The translations under genes and the position numbers were made by a program. The notes under the pieces are model-generated. The model worked only from the letters and a program-made list of their open reading frames with translations. It made no database searches and was not told where the DNA came from. A stretch of 43,941 nt of DNA, taken from Proteiniphilum acetatigenes DSM 18083 (GTDB lineage: Bacteria; Bacteroidota; Bacteroidia; Bacteroidales; Dysgonomonadaceae). Position 1 is the stretch's first letter. The number at the start of each line of letters is the position of its first letter. The DNA is taken from positions 1-43,941 of the forward strand of contig NZ_KB905713.1 of assembly GCF_000380985.1 (NCBI RefSeq), given 5' to 3'. Positions 18,081-28,009 of this stretch are shown in pieces.

Positions 18081-18698
18081 TTATTTCTCTATTGCTACGA
18101 TTGAACCTTTACTTCCCGGAATAGAACCTTTTATAAGCAAAAGATTGTGTTCGGGAATTACTTTGATTACCTGCAGGTTCTGAACAGTTACCCGTTCGTT
18201 ACCCATCTGTCCGGCCATACGGGTTCCCTTGAATACTTTCGCGGGATAAGAACATGCTCCGATTGACCCGGGGGCACGCAACCTGTTGTGCTGACCGTGA
18301 GTCGACTGACCTACACCACCGAAACCGTGGCGTTTCACTACTCCCTGGAATCCTTTACCTTTCGATTTTCCAATCACGTCTACATAGACGGTATCATTGA
18401 AAAGATCTACTTTGATCTCAGATCCGGCTTTGTACTCGTTTCCAAAACCTTTGAACTCGGCCAAGTGTCTCTTGGGGCTTACTCCGGCTTTCTTAAAATG
18501 CCCTTTCTCAGCGTTGGGGGTATGCTTGTCTTTCTTGTCTTCAAACCCGAGCTGAATAGCATCATAACCGTCTTTTTCAACGGTCTTCACCTGAGTCACC
18601 ACGCAAGGACCTGCTTCGATAACAGTGCATGGGATATTTTTCCCCTCGGCACTGAAAACGGATGTCATTCCGATTTTTCTTCCTAATAATCCTGGCAT
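18081..18698 (-). CDS. rplC: 50S ribosomal protein L3
   Basis: A 205-residue L3 that begins [20 protein letters not shown] and contains [20 protein letters not shown], the loop that reaches towards the peptidyl-transferase centre. It is separated from rpsJ by a 124-bp spacer that carries an inverted set of degenerate repeats. Confidence 0.97.
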   Translation of the reverse strand: MPGLLGRKIGMTSVFSAEGKNIPCTVIEAGPCVVTQVKTVEKDGYDAIQLGFEDKKDKHTPNAEKGHFKKAGVSPKRHLAEFKGFGNEYKAGSEIKVDLFNDTVYVDVIGKSKGKGFQGVVKRHGFGGVGQSTHGQHNRLRAPGSIGACSYPAKVFKGTRMAGQMGNERVTVQNLQVIKVIPEHNLLLIKGSIPGSKGSIVAIEK

Positions 18699-18712
18699 TT
18701 CTCTCTTTTTTT

Positions 18713-18811
18713 AGATCCAAGAGCCAAGATGCAAGATTCAAGACAGATTCAAGATTTACATCCTGGTTCTTTTGTCTTGGCTCTTGGTTCTTGTATCTTG
18801 GTTCTTGTTTT
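18713..18811. repeat. Inverted clusters of CAAGANYCAAGA repeats between rpsJ and rplC
   Basis: The left arm (18713-18757) has repeated CCAAGAGCCAAGATGCAAGA/TTCAAGAC words. The right arm (18769-18811) has the complementary GTCTTGGCTCTTGG/TTCTTGTATCTTGG words. The two arms can pair into a long imperfect stem in the mRNA between S10 and L3. Related direct repeats occur at 9889-9936. Confidence 0.6.
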
Positions 18812-18822
18812 TATTTAATTTC

Positions 18823-19128
18823 TCAAACTTTGATCTCTACTTCCACACCACTGGGCAATTCAAGCTTCATCAGGGCGTCTACGGTTTTGGCCGTAGAGCT
18901 GTAAATATCGATGAGTCTCTTGAAAGAGGCCAGTTCGAACTGCTCGCGCGACTTCTTGTTGACGAACGTGGAGCGGTTCACGGTAAAAATACGCTTGTGC
19001 GTAGGCAATGGAATTGGACCACTTACCACTGCACCCGTAGCTTTTACGGTTTTTACGATCTTCTCGGCGGATTTATCCACCAGGCTGTAATCGTAAGATT
19101 TCAGTTTAATTCTGATTTTTTGGCTCAT
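18823..19128 (-). CDS. rpsJ: 30S ribosomal protein S10
   Basis: A 101-residue S10, which also acts as NusE in antitermination. [20 protein letters not shown] and the [20 protein letters not shown] stretch are diagnostic. It lies 24 bp after fusA. Confidence 0.97.
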   Translation of the reverse strand: MSQKIRIKLKSYDYSLVDKSAEKIVKTVKATGAVVSGPIPLPTHKRIFTVNRSTFVNKKSREQFELASFKRLIDIYSSTAKTVDALMKLELPSGVEVEIKV

Positions 19129-19152
19129 AAAATATGTTGCGTAAAATGTTTA

Positions 19153-21282
19153 TTACTTGATCAAATCTACACGGCCTTTCACTTCCGTCAATACCTGTCT
19201 TGCAATGGAAGAAGAGACCTCTTCAAAGTGCGAGAACGACATAGTGGATGTGGCGCGTCCCGAGGTGATGGTACGCAAAGAGGTTACGTAACCGAACATT
19301 TCAGAGAGCGGCGTTTTGGCTTTCACCACACGTGCTCCGGAACGGTTCGATTCCATTCCTTCCACTTGTCCGCGACGCTTGTTCAGGTCGGAGATCACAT
19401 CTCCCATGCTTTCTTCGGGGGTTACCACCTCTACTTTCATGATCGGCTCGAGCAATACCGGACCTGCTTTTTCAGCTGCAGATTTGAAAGCCTGCATAGC
19501 ACAGATCTCGAACGAGAGCTGATCGGAGTCTACCGGGTGATACGAACCGTCGATCACCGTCACTTTCAGTTTATCCAACGCGTAACCGGCAAGGACACCG
19601 TTTTTCATTGCACGCTGGAACCCTTTTTGAATAGAGGGGATATATTCTTTCGGAATGTTACCACCCTTCACTTCATCCACAAACTGTAATTCGCCTTCAA
19701 AATCCTTATCGGCCGGTTCAACACGCACGATCATATCGGCATACTTACCACGACCACCGGTCTGTTTCTTATAGGTTTCACGCAATTCAACCGGCTTGGT
19801 AATAGCTTCTTTGTAAGATACCTGCGGACGACCCTGGTTGGCTTCTACCTTGAACTCACGTTTCAAACGGTCGATAATGATCTCCAGGTGAAGTTCACCC
19901 ATACCTGAGATCACAGTTTGTCCCGTATCTTCATCGGTTTTAACAGTAAAGGTAGGATCTTCTTCCGCCAGCTTAGCCAGCCCGTTGGAGAGTTTATCCA
20001 AATCCTTTTGCGTTTTGGGTTCTACCGCGATACCGATCACCGGATCCGGGAAATCGATCGCTTCCAGGATAATGGGATGATTTTCGTCGCAAAGGGTATC
20101 TCCCGTGCGGATATCTTTGAAACCTACACCTGCACCGATATCTCCGGTTCCGATAAAATCTTTCGGATTCTGTTTGTTGGAGTGCATCTGGAAGAGACGC
20201 GAAATACGCTCTTTCTTATTGGAACGGGTGTTATATACGTATGAACCGGCATCGAGTTCTCCCGAATAAACACGGAAGAAACAAAGACGGCCTACATAGG
20301 GGTCGGTTGCGATCTTAAAAGCCAAAGCACACATTGGTTCCGACGGATCGGGATGACGTACCAGTTCTTTGTCCGGATCTCTCGGATCTGTACCGGTAAT
20401 AGCCTCTGTATCGATCGGGCTGGGCAGGTAAGCACAAACAGCGTCGAGCAATGTCTGTACCCCTTTGTTCTTGAAGGATGATCCGCAAATCATAGGATTG
20501 ATCTGCATTGCCAGCGTACCTTTTCTGATAGCTACCCTGATCTCATCTTCAGTAATAGTGGAAGGATCGTCGAAGTATTTCTCCATCAACTGGTCGTCAC
20601 ACTCTGCCACGATTTCAAGCATCTTCTCACGCCACTCGTTGGCTTCATCCAGCAAATCGGCAGGGATATCCACTACATCGTAGTCGGCTCCCATAGTTTC
20701 ATCGTGCCAGTAGAGCGCTTTCATAGTAACCAGGTCGATCACTCCCTTGAAAGTCTCTTCCGCTCCGATAGGTATCTGGATGGGACATGCCGTAGCGCCC
20801 AACATCTCTTTTACCTGACGTACCACGTCAAAGAAATTAGCACCCGAACGGTCCATCTTGTTGACGTAACCTACACGGGGCACCTTATATTTGTCTGCCT
20901 GACGCCATACAGTCTCCGACTGTGGCTCCACGCCACCTACGGCGCAAAACGCAGCAACCGCTCCGTCCAGTACACGCAACGAACGTTCTACCTCTACGGT
21001 GAAGTCAACGTGTCCCGGGGTGTCAATCAGATTGATTTTATATGTTTTGTCATCATATTTCCAACTCGTGGTGGTAGCAGCGGAAGTAATGGTGATACCA
21101 CGCTCCTGCTCCTGTTCCATCCAGTCCATGGTCGCAGCACCGTCATGTACCTCCCCGATCTTGTGCGTCAGTCCTGTATAAAACAGGATACGCTCGGAGG
21201 TGGTAGTCTTGCCGGCATCGATGTGAGCCATGATACCAATGTTACGAGTGAATTGTAATGCTTCTTTTGAACCCTTAGCCAT
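19153..21282 (-). CDS. fusA: Translation elongation factor G
   Basis: A 709-residue EF-G, the GTPase that drives translocation and helps recycle ribosomes. The P-loop is [19 protein letters not shown] (19-37), followed by DTPGHVDF and NKMDR. The domain IV loop region [17 protein letters not shown] and the C-terminal [20 protein letters not shown] are intact. It sits between rpsG and rpsJ. No tuf gene follows, as is common in Bacteroidetes. Confidence 0.97.
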   Translation of the reverse strand: MAKGSKEALQFTRNIGIMAHIDAGKTTTSERILFYTGLTHKIGEVHDGAATMDWMEQEQERGITITSAATTTSWKYDDKTYKINLIDTPGHVDFTVEVERSLRVLDGAVAAFCAVGGVEPQSETVWRQADKYKVPRVGYVNKMDRSGANFFDVVRQVKEMLGATACPIQIPIGAEETFKGVIDLVTMKALYWHDETMGADYDVVDIPADLLDEANEWREKMLEIVAECDDQLMEKYFDDPSTITEDEIRVAIRKGTLAMQINPMICGSSFKNKGVQTLLDAVCAYLPSPIDTEAITGTDPRDPDKELVRHPDPSEPMCALAFKIATDPYVGRLCFFRVYSGELDAGSYVYNTRSNKKERISRLFQMHSNKQNPKDFIGTGDIGAGVGFKDIRTGDTLCDENHPIILEAIDFPDPVIGIAVEPKTQKDLDKLSNGLAKLAEEDPTFTVKTDEDTGQTVISGMGELHLEIIIDRLKREFKVEANQGRPQVSYKEAITKPVELRETYKKQTGGRGKYADMIVRVEPADKDFEGELQFVDEVKGGNIPKEYIPSIQKGFQRAMKNGVLAGYALDKLKVTVIDGSYHPVDSDQLSFEICAMQAFKSAAEKAGPVLLEPIMKVEVVTPEESMGDVISDLNKRRGQVEGMESNRSGARVVKAKTPLSEMFGYVTSLRTITSGRATSTMSFSHFEEVSSSIARQVLTEVKGRVDLIK

Positions 21283-21303
21283 CTTTTTTACCTTCTATCT
21301 AAA

Positions 21304-21780
21304 TTAAAATCTGAAATGGGCAAAAGCACGGTTCGCCTCTGCCATTCTGTGCATATCTTCTTTACGTTTGTAAGCACCACCCTGACTGTTGTAAGCATCT
21401 ACAATTTCGGCAGCCAACTTATCAGCCATCGTCTTTCCTCCTCTTTTGCGAGCATAAAGAATGAGGTTCTTCATTGAAACGGATTCTTTTCTTTCCGGTC
21501 TGATTTCAGTAGGAACCTGGAATGTAGCTCCGCCCACACGGCGGGACTTTACTTCCACTTGGGGGGTTATATTATCGAGAGCGGCTTTCCATATCTCGAG
21601 AGCCGGTTTTTCTTCATTCGGCAATTTAGCCTTTACATTCTCCAATGCGGTATAGAATATATCGTAGGAGATACTTTTCTTACCGTCATACATAAGGTGG
21701 TTAACAAACTTTGTCACCCTTACATCACCATAAACAGGATCAGGAAGAACCTGTCTTTTCTTAGGTTTAGTTTTTCTCAT
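21304..21780 (-). CDS. rpsG: 30S ribosomal protein S7
   Basis: A 158-residue S7, which starts assembly of the 30S head. [37 protein letters not shown] and the C-terminal [16 protein letters not shown] are typical. Confidence 0.97.
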   Translation of the reverse strand: MRKTKPKKRQVLPDPVYGDVRVTKFVNHLMYDGKKSISYDIFYTALENVKAKLPNEEKPALEIWKAALDNITPQVEVKSRRVGGATFQVPTEIRPERKESVSMKNLILYARKRGGKTMADKLAAEIVDAYNSQGGAYKRKEDMHRMAEANRAFAHFRF

Positions 21781-21908
21781 TGCTTAAAAAATTATGTGTT
21801 GTTTGGTTGCCTTTGTAAAGTCTTCAATAAATTCCTCCGAATTTATTTACTCAACCCTTCATAAAATAGCGTATCCCAAAAATTCAACAGCGATTCGACA
21901 TTTTTTAA

Positions 21909-22316
21909 TTATTTCTTCTTACCCGCTACAGCTGGTTTAGCACCCGGTTTAGGACGTTTAGCCCCGTACTTAGATCGTCTCTGGGTACGGCCGTTTACCC
22001 CGGCAGTATCCAAAGTACCACGCACAATGTGATAACGCACACCTGGAAGGTCCTTTACACGTCCTCCACGCACCAGCACGATAGAGTGCTCCTGCAGGTT
22101 GTGTCCTTCTCCCGGAATGTATGCATTCACTTCCTTCGAGTTAGTCAAACGTACACGAGCTACCTTTCTCATTGCTGAATTCGGCTTCTTCGGAGTAGTG
22201 GTATACACTCTCACACAAACACCACGACGTTGCGGACATGAGTCCAAAGCGGGCGATTTGCTTTTCTCCGTAAGGGTGGTACGTCCTTTTCTTACTAATT
22301 GTTGAATTGTAGGCAT
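21909..22316 (-). CDS. rpsL: 30S ribosomal protein S12
   Basis: A 135-residue S12 at the decoding centre and the first gene of the superoperon. [20 protein letters not shown] holds the Lys changed in classical streptomycin-resistant mutants (wild-type here), and [20 protein letters not shown] the second such region. The C-terminal Lys/Ala tail is normal for the phylum. Confidence 0.97.
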   Translation of the reverse strand: MPTIQQLVRKGRTTLTEKSKSPALDSCPQRRGVCVRVYTTTPKKPNSAMRKVARVRLTNSKEVNAYIPGEGHNLQEHSIVLVRGGRVKDLPGVRYHIVRGTLDTAGVNGRTQRRSKYGAKRPKPGAKPAVAGKKK

Positions 22317-22697
22317 CTTCTGCTTTCTTTTATCTATTTCAGTTTTTTAATAATTAACTGTCTCACTTATCTTTCACGTTATGGTAGAATATTAATACCC
22401 TGATTATCATTTAATAACCATTCCCTTCACATGAAAAACGGCACAAAATTACAAATAATCAATCAGATGTGCAAGTGTTTCTCTATGTTTTTGAAAAAAT
22501 CAGATCATTTTTTCTGCCTCACCTTTTACCGGCAAACGGGGTATATAGCAACAGGCAGCTAAACTCACGCTCGGCTGCCTGCTCATCGTTTAAATATAAA
22601 AAAGAAAAAAGTTATTTTAAAAAGACCACTAATGTATGTTTAAAATCAGAAACACCTTTTGAGGCATTATTAGCCTATTTTATCAATTGTTTGACCG
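22317..22697. other. Upstream region of the ribosomal superoperon
   Basis: About 380 bp without a gene. It contains the superoperon promoter (22444-22474) and its roughly 120-nt leader. It also has a GC-rich inverted repeat, CAGGCAGC (22552-22559) with GCTGCCTG (22574-22581), 14-nt loop, no T run. This may close the DUF4252 operon, which ends at 22698 on the minus strand, or be a regulatory site for rpsL. A smaller AGGC/GCCT hairpin lies near 22661-22675. Confidence 0.5.
22444..22474 (-). promoter_or_regulatory. Bacteroidetes-type promoter of the str-S10-spc-alpha superoperon
   Basis: On the minus strand TTG (22474-22472), a 20-nt spacer and TAATTTTG (22451-22444) match the Bacteroidetes primary-sigma consensus TTG-N19/20-TAnnTTTG. 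The start of transcription would lie near 22437, about 120 nt before rpsL. The match is direct; activity is inferred. Confidence 0.6.
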
Positions 22698-23192
22698 TCA
22701 GGGAAATTGCTGCCCATCCCGGAGCGACCCTGACAGTTTGGATATGGAATCGAAATCTATCTTTCCTGAAACCGTAATGATAGACAGTTTTCCGTCACTA
22801 TCAAGTGCAATGAGTATAAGATCCTGCTTTTCCTCACCCTGCCTCTTCACCCAAACAGAGATCTTCGATCCTATTTCGCTTAGCGAGACAACTTCTTCAT
22901 AATCCATGAATGATTCTTTGATCAGTTCATTTGCTTTCTTAAAGTAATATTTAGAGTCCTCTACATTGTCGGAACTTATTATACGAATGCTATTCAACTC
23001 TTTGAATGTACTCTTTAACTCCTCATCATCGGTATTGGCCGCCATTCTATCAAGCATTGTCTTACCGATGTTCACATTGTTTAACAGTCTCTCATCTTCA
23101 GCACATCTCTCCATAAATACCGATACGAAATTATCGGCCAGGAGGGCAGCCGGTAGAAGGAGGGAAAACAACATCACCATTACTATTCTCAT
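22698..23192 (-). CDS. DUF4252 family exported protein
   Basis: A 164-residue protein with a clear Sec signal peptide (MRIVMVMLFSLLLPAALLA, cut before DNF). The mature part alternates charged helices and a strand-rich end (SKISVWVKRQGEEKQDLILI) and fits the DUF4252 family, short periplasmic or surface proteins of unknown function in Bacteroidetes. These genes typically sit in sigma factor operons, as here: it follows the anti-sigma gene by 7 bp. No lipobox Cys, so it is probably periplasmic. Confidence 0.75.
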   Translation of the reverse strand: MRIVMVMLFSLLLPAALLADNFVSVFMERCAEDERLLNNVNIGKTMLDRMAANTDDEELKSTFKELNSIRIISSDNVEDSKYYFKKANELIKESFMDYEEVVSLSEIGSKISVWVKRQGEEKQDLILIALDSDGKLSIITVSGKIDFDSISKLSGSLRDGQQFP

Positions 23193-23199
23193 ACACTAT

Positions 23200-23748
23200 T
23201 TACCTTTCTGTTTTTACACTATCCGTTTCAACGGGATTGTTTTTGTTTAATGAGTCGATGGCAGTCCAATCAATATCCAGATCATCGATAAAATGAATAG
23301 TTTCTACCGAGACTGTTTCGCTTTTGCGCAATGCGTGCGATAATTTTTCCAGGGCATAAGTGGCCTGTTGCATCGCTGCATTGGGGTCTTCGAATGTTTC
23401 CACAAAGTGCGGCCGGTTATCCTGCTTCGAAATAAAGTAGAAACTTATTCCCATCCCTACTACAAGTAAAACTGAGACCGCAATACGCAACAGCGGTCTA
23501 AAAATACGAATAGTGATATACCGCTCCTTTCCTTCCGCCCCGAGGGCATTCTGCAATCTTTCACTGAAGTCGTCGCCCAATGTAACTGACTGTTCATCCC
23601 TTATATAAGAGAAGAGCGGAATGTACTGCCGAAGTTCTTCAGGCACATTACCGTCGGAGAAAAACAATTGTAGCTCTTTCTCTTCCTGTACCGATGTTTC
23701 GCAGTTCCAGTATTTTTCTAATAAACTATGTATCTTTTCACTATCCAT
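23200..23748 (-). CDS. Probable membrane anti-sigma factor
   Basis: A 182-residue protein with one membrane span near residues 85-107 (LLRIAVSVLLVVGMGISFYF). The cytosolic N-terminus has the pattern LLEKYWNCETSVQEEKELQ found in Bacteroidetes proteins encoded beside ECF sigma factors. The C-terminal part after the span (about 75 residues) is outside the membrane. Its start overlaps the sigma gene by 8 bp, so the two are made together. It probably holds the sigma factor inactive until an envelope signal arrives. There is no zinc HxxxCxxC motif, so it is not a ZAS anti-sigma factor. Confidence 0.65.
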   Translation of the reverse strand: MDSEKIHSLLEKYWNCETSVQEEKELQLFFSDGNVPEELRQYIPLFSYIRDEQSVTLGDDFSERLQNALGAEGKERYITIRIFRPLLRIAVSVLLVVGMGISFYFISKQDNRPHFVETFEDPNAAMQQATYALEKLSHALRKSETVSVETIHFIDDLDIDWTAIDSLNKNNPVETDSVKTER

Positions 23749-24256
23749 CTTTGTGATATGCCGATAACATTTCTTTCATTTTTTGTCTTGCCCTGTGAAG
23801 GCTTATTTTTACCAGATCTTCACTGATAGCGAGTGCTTCAGCTATCTCCCGGTAACTCATCCCTTCGATTTCCCTAAGCGTGAAAACTAACCGTTGATTT
23901 TCCGAAAGCGTCTCAATGCACTGATCTATGGCCGAGCGCTGCTCTTTTCTCACCATTTCATTGTGAGGAGAGTGGTTATCAACGAAAACGAGATTTTCTT
24001 TTTCGGGATCGATCACTCCGGTTTTTCGGACAGTCATGGAAGCTAACCTGTCGAGCGCCGTATTCTTGGTAACCCTGAAACAGTAAGCTTCAAGATTCTC
24101 TATATAACTCCATTCGTCCCGTTTACTCCAGAGTTTCAGGAGCACATCCTGCAAAATATCTTCTGCTTCGGCCTGTTCTCTTACAATGCCGTATGCAAGC
24201 CTGAAGAGTTTGTCCTTCAGGGGGAGGATGACGGTATGGAAAGAATCAATGTTCAT
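23741..24256 (-). CDS. ECF-type RNA polymerase sigma factor
   Basis: A 171-residue sigma-70 family protein with only regions 2 and 4. Region 2 (about 15-75) contains AYGIVREQAEAEDILQDVLL and ENLEAYCFRVTKNTALD; region 4 (112-161) contains LSENQRLVFTLREIEGMSY and the helix-turn-helix YREIAEALAISEDLVKISLH. It is the first gene of a three-gene operon with an anti-sigma and a DUF4252 protein. The target genes are unknown; many such operons activate themselves, but I see no clear autoregulated promoter. Confidence 0.92.
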   Translation of the reverse strand: MNIDSFHTVILPLKDKLFRLAYGIVREQAEAEDILQDVLLKLWSKRDEWSYIENLEAYCFRVTKNTALDRLASMTVRKTGVIDPEKENLVFVDNHSPHNEMVRKEQRSAIDQCIETLSENQRLVFTLREIEGMSYREIAEALAISEDLVKISLHRARQKMKEMLSAYHKDG

Positions 24257-24378
24257 TGTATAATGACGGGTGAGGAACCAAAAAGTTACAGTCTGGTGTA
24301 AAATATTTTATAGGCGCAATGATAAGCCTTACCGAATAAAGTCATATAGATCTGTTTATAAGACAGTTATCACCACGA

Positions 24379-25464
24379 CTACTTCTGCTTACTGTTATTC
24401 AAAAATTGGTGTGCCAGCAGAACCGTGTTTTTCAGGTATTCATATTCCAATTCGAAACACTCGGAGAAAATTTCGGTACCCATATTATCTTCAATCTGTG
24501 AAGCTGTCCATAATTTTCCTCCTTGCAGGTGCAGGCTGTTGAAAACCGCTTCATCTTCAATAACGGACACATAGAGAAATACAAGACGTTTGGTTATTTC
24601 ATTTTCAAATGTATATTTCAACAAAAAACGCAGAGGGATATCATTACCGCCGCATTCTTTTCTGATACTATTCCGCAAAGTTTCATCCACTTTGTCGTTG
24701 AACTGCATATATTTCTCAAACGGATAATCCAGCTTTCCGGGATTCAACAGCCGATTCTGATCCCGCACCTGGAGGTAAATTCTTCCTTTGTAGATCAACG
24801 CGAGGCGAACCACCGGATGCATGAATTTATTCTTCAGGTCTTTGGTGATCGATTTCGCCACTTTTCCGGTCACATCTCCCTTTTCCGTCACCACGGGTAA
24901 CCACTCTTCCTGAAACAATTTTTTATCCAAGATAGATAACCTGGCAGTCTCCATGATCATAATCATCAGCATTATAATCTGACACAGTATCACCATAGCT
25001 ACACTACTCACGAAGCGAATCTCTGCGGCATCAAACAGGTAAAATGCCAGCACCAGAAGAAGATGAATCGATAATCCGTATTGCGTCTGGAAAGCCACTC
25101 TAAGTGACTCTTTCAGATAATTCTTCAACATCAGGTTACGACCTTTGGCTACCCGGGTAATGATCTTTCCTCTGGAAAGTCGCATAGCAATAAGGGATAT
25201 CACAAAAATAATTTCTACAATCGCAAACCGGTTAAATACCGGCAATTTCGGGAAAACGGTAAAAGAAAATAACAGCGCAATTATAAATGTAATAATGGAA
25301 ATATCATAGATAAGCCGGCTATACTTCTTCACTGCAATATATCCTGCCACAGACAACGCCAACGCAATTCCTGTCGCAATACGGGAGTCCGCATACAACA
25401 CGAGGATTGAAAAAATGAACATCGACATAAGTCCGAATGCCGGATTCTTTAATATTTTCTGCAT
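24379..25464 (-). CDS. Six-TM protein with C-terminal degenerate Nudix domain
   Basis: A 361-residue protein in two parts. Residues 1-175 have about six membrane spans (near 11-25, 28-45, 52-71, 80-96, 129-145, 150-171). Residues 187-335 look like an isopentenyl-diphosphate-isomerase-type Nudix fold: EEWLPVVTEKGDVTGKVAKS, then HPVVRLALIYKGRIYLQVRD and NPGKLDYPFEKYMQFND. The Nudix box should read GX5EX7REUXEEXGU, but here it is TLRNSIRKECGGN, with most of the metal-binding Glu residues lost. It may therefore bind a nucleotide or diphosphate without cutting it. It stands alone, 122 bp beyond the sigma operon on the same strand. Function unknown; the Nudix match is moderately sure. Confidence 0.6.
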   Translation of the reverse strand: MQKILKNPAFGLMSMFIFSILVLYADSRIATGIALALSVAGYIAVKKYSRLIYDISIITFIIALLFSFTVFPKLPVFNRFAIVEIIFVISLIAMRLSRGKIITRVAKGRNLMLKNYLKESLRVAFQTQYGLSIHLLLVLAFYLFDAAEIRFVSSVAMVILCQIIMLMIMIMETARLSILDKKLFQEEWLPVVTEKGDVTGKVAKSITKDLKNKFMHPVVRLALIYKGRIYLQVRDQNRLLNPGKLDYPFEKYMQFNDKVDETLRNSIRKECGGNDIPLRFLLKYTFENEITKRLVFLYVSVIEDEAVFNSLHLQGGKLWTASQIEDNMGTEIFSECFELEYEYLKNTVLLAHQFLNNSKQK

Positions 25465-25626
25465 AATGAACCATAAACCGAACCATCTTTTGTAGGTTTT
25501 AGTACACTACAAAAGATAAAACCACCTGGAAAATTCCTTGATAAATAACGTCTATCTCACACACCCTTTCTCGAAATGCTCCCTTTAATAACAATAAAAC
25601 GGCCTTTTTGTTTAGACTTAAAAAAC

Positions 25627-25657
25627 GTTACCGGATAGTTATAAACCATCCGGCAAC
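25627..25657 (-). terminator. Terminator of the dipeptidyl peptidase gene
   Basis: GTTACCGGAT (25627-25636) pairs with ATCCGGCAAC (25648-25657) over 10 bp with one wobble. On the minus strand it is followed by GTTTTTTAAG. It lies 34 bp after the gene's stop. Confidence 0.75.
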
Positions 25658-25690
25658 AAATCCCTGAAAATTAAGAAAAGGAGAGAGAAT

Positions 25691-27868
25691 TTATTTCAGA
25701 TTCCGTTTGAAATGATCGATCACCTTTTCATAAAGATATTTCCTTGTATTTTCGCCTCTGATAGAATGGTCCTTATCAGGAAAGAAGAACATGTCGAAAT
25801 GTTTGCCGGCTTCGATCAATACACGTGCATATTCAACGGAGTTCTGGAAATGTACATTATCGTCGGCCGTACCGTGTATCAGTAACAGGTTACCTTCCAA
25901 CCGGTTCGCAAGCGCAATGGGCGATCCATTTTCGTATCCCTGGTTGTTCTGCTGCGGTGTACGCATAAATCGCTCGGTATAGATGGTATCATAAAACCGA
26001 TAGTCGGTTACCGGTGCTATGGCTACCCCAGCTTTAAAGATACCGTTTCCACGGCTCATACTCATCAGAACGTTATATCCTCCATAGCTCCATCCCCAGA
26101 TACCGATGCCATTTCCATCAATATAAGGTAATGAGGCGAGGTAACGGGCAGCGGCAATCTGATCGTCCGACTCCTTTATACCTAAGTTCATATAGGTACT
26201 CTTACGGAATTCTTCTCCCCGCGCGCCTGTTCCACGTCCATCGACACAAGCCACGACAACACCTTCATTCAGCAATGCATAATACCAGTCGGTACTATAC
26301 CGGTCTACGACTTGTTGTGAATTGGGACCACTGTACTGGATCATCACCACCGGATACTTCCGGGTAGGATCAAAATTATAGGGTTTCAATATCCATCCGT
26401 TCAGGCGGGTTATACCGTCGGCAGCTGTCACGGTAATATATTCTCTCCGGGGGAATTGTGCGGAAGCCACTTTGGCACGGACTGACTGGTTATCTTCCAA
26501 TACCCGCAATTGCTTTCCGTTTCCATCGTATAAAGTAATCACCGTAGGCGTTTCGGCATCCGACCAGCGGTTCACAAAATACTTACCCTGTCCGCTGAAA
26601 GAGGCGCTGTTATATCCTGTCTGCTGCGACAATTTCTGTGGTTGTCCCTTGTTGATATTCACCTTATATATATTACGTCTTATAGGCGACTCATCGGCTG
26701 CCTCATAGAAAACCGTTTCGGTTTGCTCGTCCACAGCCAGAAGTGCCGTCACGTCGTAGTTACCAATAGTAAGCTGTTTTTGCAACGTACCCGAAAGGCC
26801 GTAAATATAAATATGACTATAACCATCTTTTTCAGAGACGCAAGTAAAACGGTCTTTTAAGAAATGGATTGAATTGAGCCACTCCGAATCGATATAATAC
26901 TTGCTTTCTTCCCTCAACACCAGTTTAGATACCGTAGAACGGGGACTTGTAAAATACATATCGAATCGGTTTTGATCCCTGTTCAGTGTCATCACCGCCA
27001 GTTGATCGGGATCGTGTGTGAACTTTATCCGGGGTATATAACCGTTTTCCTCCAGTGGCACATCCAAAGTGCGTGTGGTACGTGCCTCTATATCGAATAT
27101 CCGGCACTCTACTGTAGAATTGGGTTCTCCCGCCTTGGGATATTTAAATCGATAAAAATCAGGATACAACTGTTTATTAAAAGTCTGGAAAGAGAACTCT
27201 TTCACTGCCGACTCGTCAGTACGCACAAAAGCCAACAGACGATTATCTGGAGAAAACTCCATCAGCCGGGTTGTACCGAACTCCTCCTCATACACCCAGT
27301 CGGTCGCCCCATTAATCACTTTGTTCATCTCTCCGTCTTTTGTCACTTGCGATTCGGTATCGAAGTCGAACTTTGTGAGCCAGATATTATTCTCTATCAC
27401 ATATGCCACCATTTTTCCGTCGGGAGAGAAAGTGGGGATCATTTGTTTAGAGGGATGCTCCGAGAGCCTCCTCACCATGTTGCGGCGTACGTCATGATAG
27501 TAATAGTCGGCACGGAAAGAGTGGCGATATACCTGCTCCCGGTCCCGATATACCAGCACCCGGGTTTCATCGGGACTTACCAAAAAACCCTGAAAGCTGT
27601 CAAAAGTGCAGTTCCGGGCCCTACGTGTATTAAACAGGGTATCGACCGCTTCGCCGGTAGCGTATGAATATTTAATCACCGCCGTCTGCTGTGGATCGGC
27701 CTGGTAAAAATGCATCCCGTCTTCCGACGACACCATCTCCCTTATACCGCGGGGTGTAAATTCACCACCCAACAGACTTTCCAGTGTATAGCGCTGTGCC
27801 GATACCGTCACAACACTTACCATCACAATACTTATTGTTACTATAACCTTAAAAAGAAATTTTCTCAT
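25691..27868 (-). CDS. Dipeptidyl peptidase IV (S9B serine peptidase), exported
   Basis: A 725-residue enzyme that removes X-Pro or X-Ala dipeptides from peptide N-termini. It has a signal peptide (VIVTISIVMVSVVTVSAQ), an eight-blade propeller domain with the substrate-amine motif DWVYEEEF, and a C-terminal alpha/beta hydrolase. The catalytic triad is Ser594 (GWSYGG), Asp669 (HGTADDNVHF) and His701 (DKDHS). The length is usual for Bacteroidetes DPP IV. It probably acts in the periplasm on host or food peptides. It diverges from the OPT transporter gene (226-bp spacer), which could import the products. Confidence 0.93.
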   Translation of the reverse strand: MRKFLFKVIVTISIVMVSVVTVSAQRYTLESLLGGEFTPRGIREMVSSEDGMHFYQADPQQTAVIKYSYATGEAVDTLFNTRRARNCTFDSFQGFLVSPDETRVLVYRDREQVYRHSFRADYYYHDVRRNMVRRLSEHPSKQMIPTFSPDGKMVAYVIENNIWLTKFDFDTESQVTKDGEMNKVINGATDWVYEEEFGTTRLMEFSPDNRLLAFVRTDESAVKEFSFQTFNKQLYPDFYRFKYPKAGEPNSTVECRIFDIEARTTRTLDVPLEENGYIPRIKFTHDPDQLAVMTLNRDQNRFDMYFTSPRSTVSKLVLREESKYYIDSEWLNSIHFLKDRFTCVSEKDGYSHIYIYGLSGTLQKQLTIGNYDVTALLAVDEQTETVFYEAADESPIRRNIYKVNINKGQPQKLSQQTGYNSASFSGQGKYFVNRWSDAETPTVITLYDGNGKQLRVLEDNQSVRAKVASAQFPRREYITVTAADGITRLNGWILKPYNFDPTRKYPVVMIQYSGPNSQQVVDRYSTDWYYALLNEGVVVACVDGRGTGARGEEFRKSTYMNLGIKESDDQIAAARYLASLPYIDGNGIGIWGWSYGGYNVLMSMSRGNGIFKAGVAIAPVTDYRFYDTIYTERFMRTPQQNNQGYENGSPIALANRLEGNLLLIHGTADDNVHFQNSVEYARVLIEAGKHFDMFFFPDKDHSIRGENTRKYLYEKVIDHFKRNLK

Positions 27869-27911
27869 CGATTTGTGTTATTATTATAGTTTAATTCCTT
27901 CTCAATCCCGA

Positions 27912-27919
27912 CAAAGTTA
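27912..27919 (-). promoter_or_regulatory. Possible -7 element for the dipeptidyl peptidase gene
   Basis: TAACTTTG on the minus strand, 44 bp before the start codon, matches TAnnTTTG. No TTG is found at the right distance upstream, so this is only a candidate. Confidence 0.3.
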
Positions 27920-28009
27920 CGAAAATAGGAGCTTCTTTTACAGATTTTTTTGTATTTTCGGCAAAAATTTTGGCGAATATTATTCACTCAACTTTCGGAA
28001 GTAGTATGA

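Noticed and set aside
18772-19689. Long plus-strand frame antisense to fusA and rpsJ
   Set aside because: It is the reverse frame of highly conserved genes, with no start signal and no recognisable protein features.
22552-22581. CAGGCAGC/GCTGCCTG inverted repeat as a terminator
   Set aside because: The stem is perfect but no T run follows on either strand, so I describe it only as an inverted repeat.
22469-22777. Plus-strand frame of 102 codons upstream of rpsL
   Set aside because: Low-complexity, overlaps the DUF4252 gene on the other strand and covers the superoperon promoter region.
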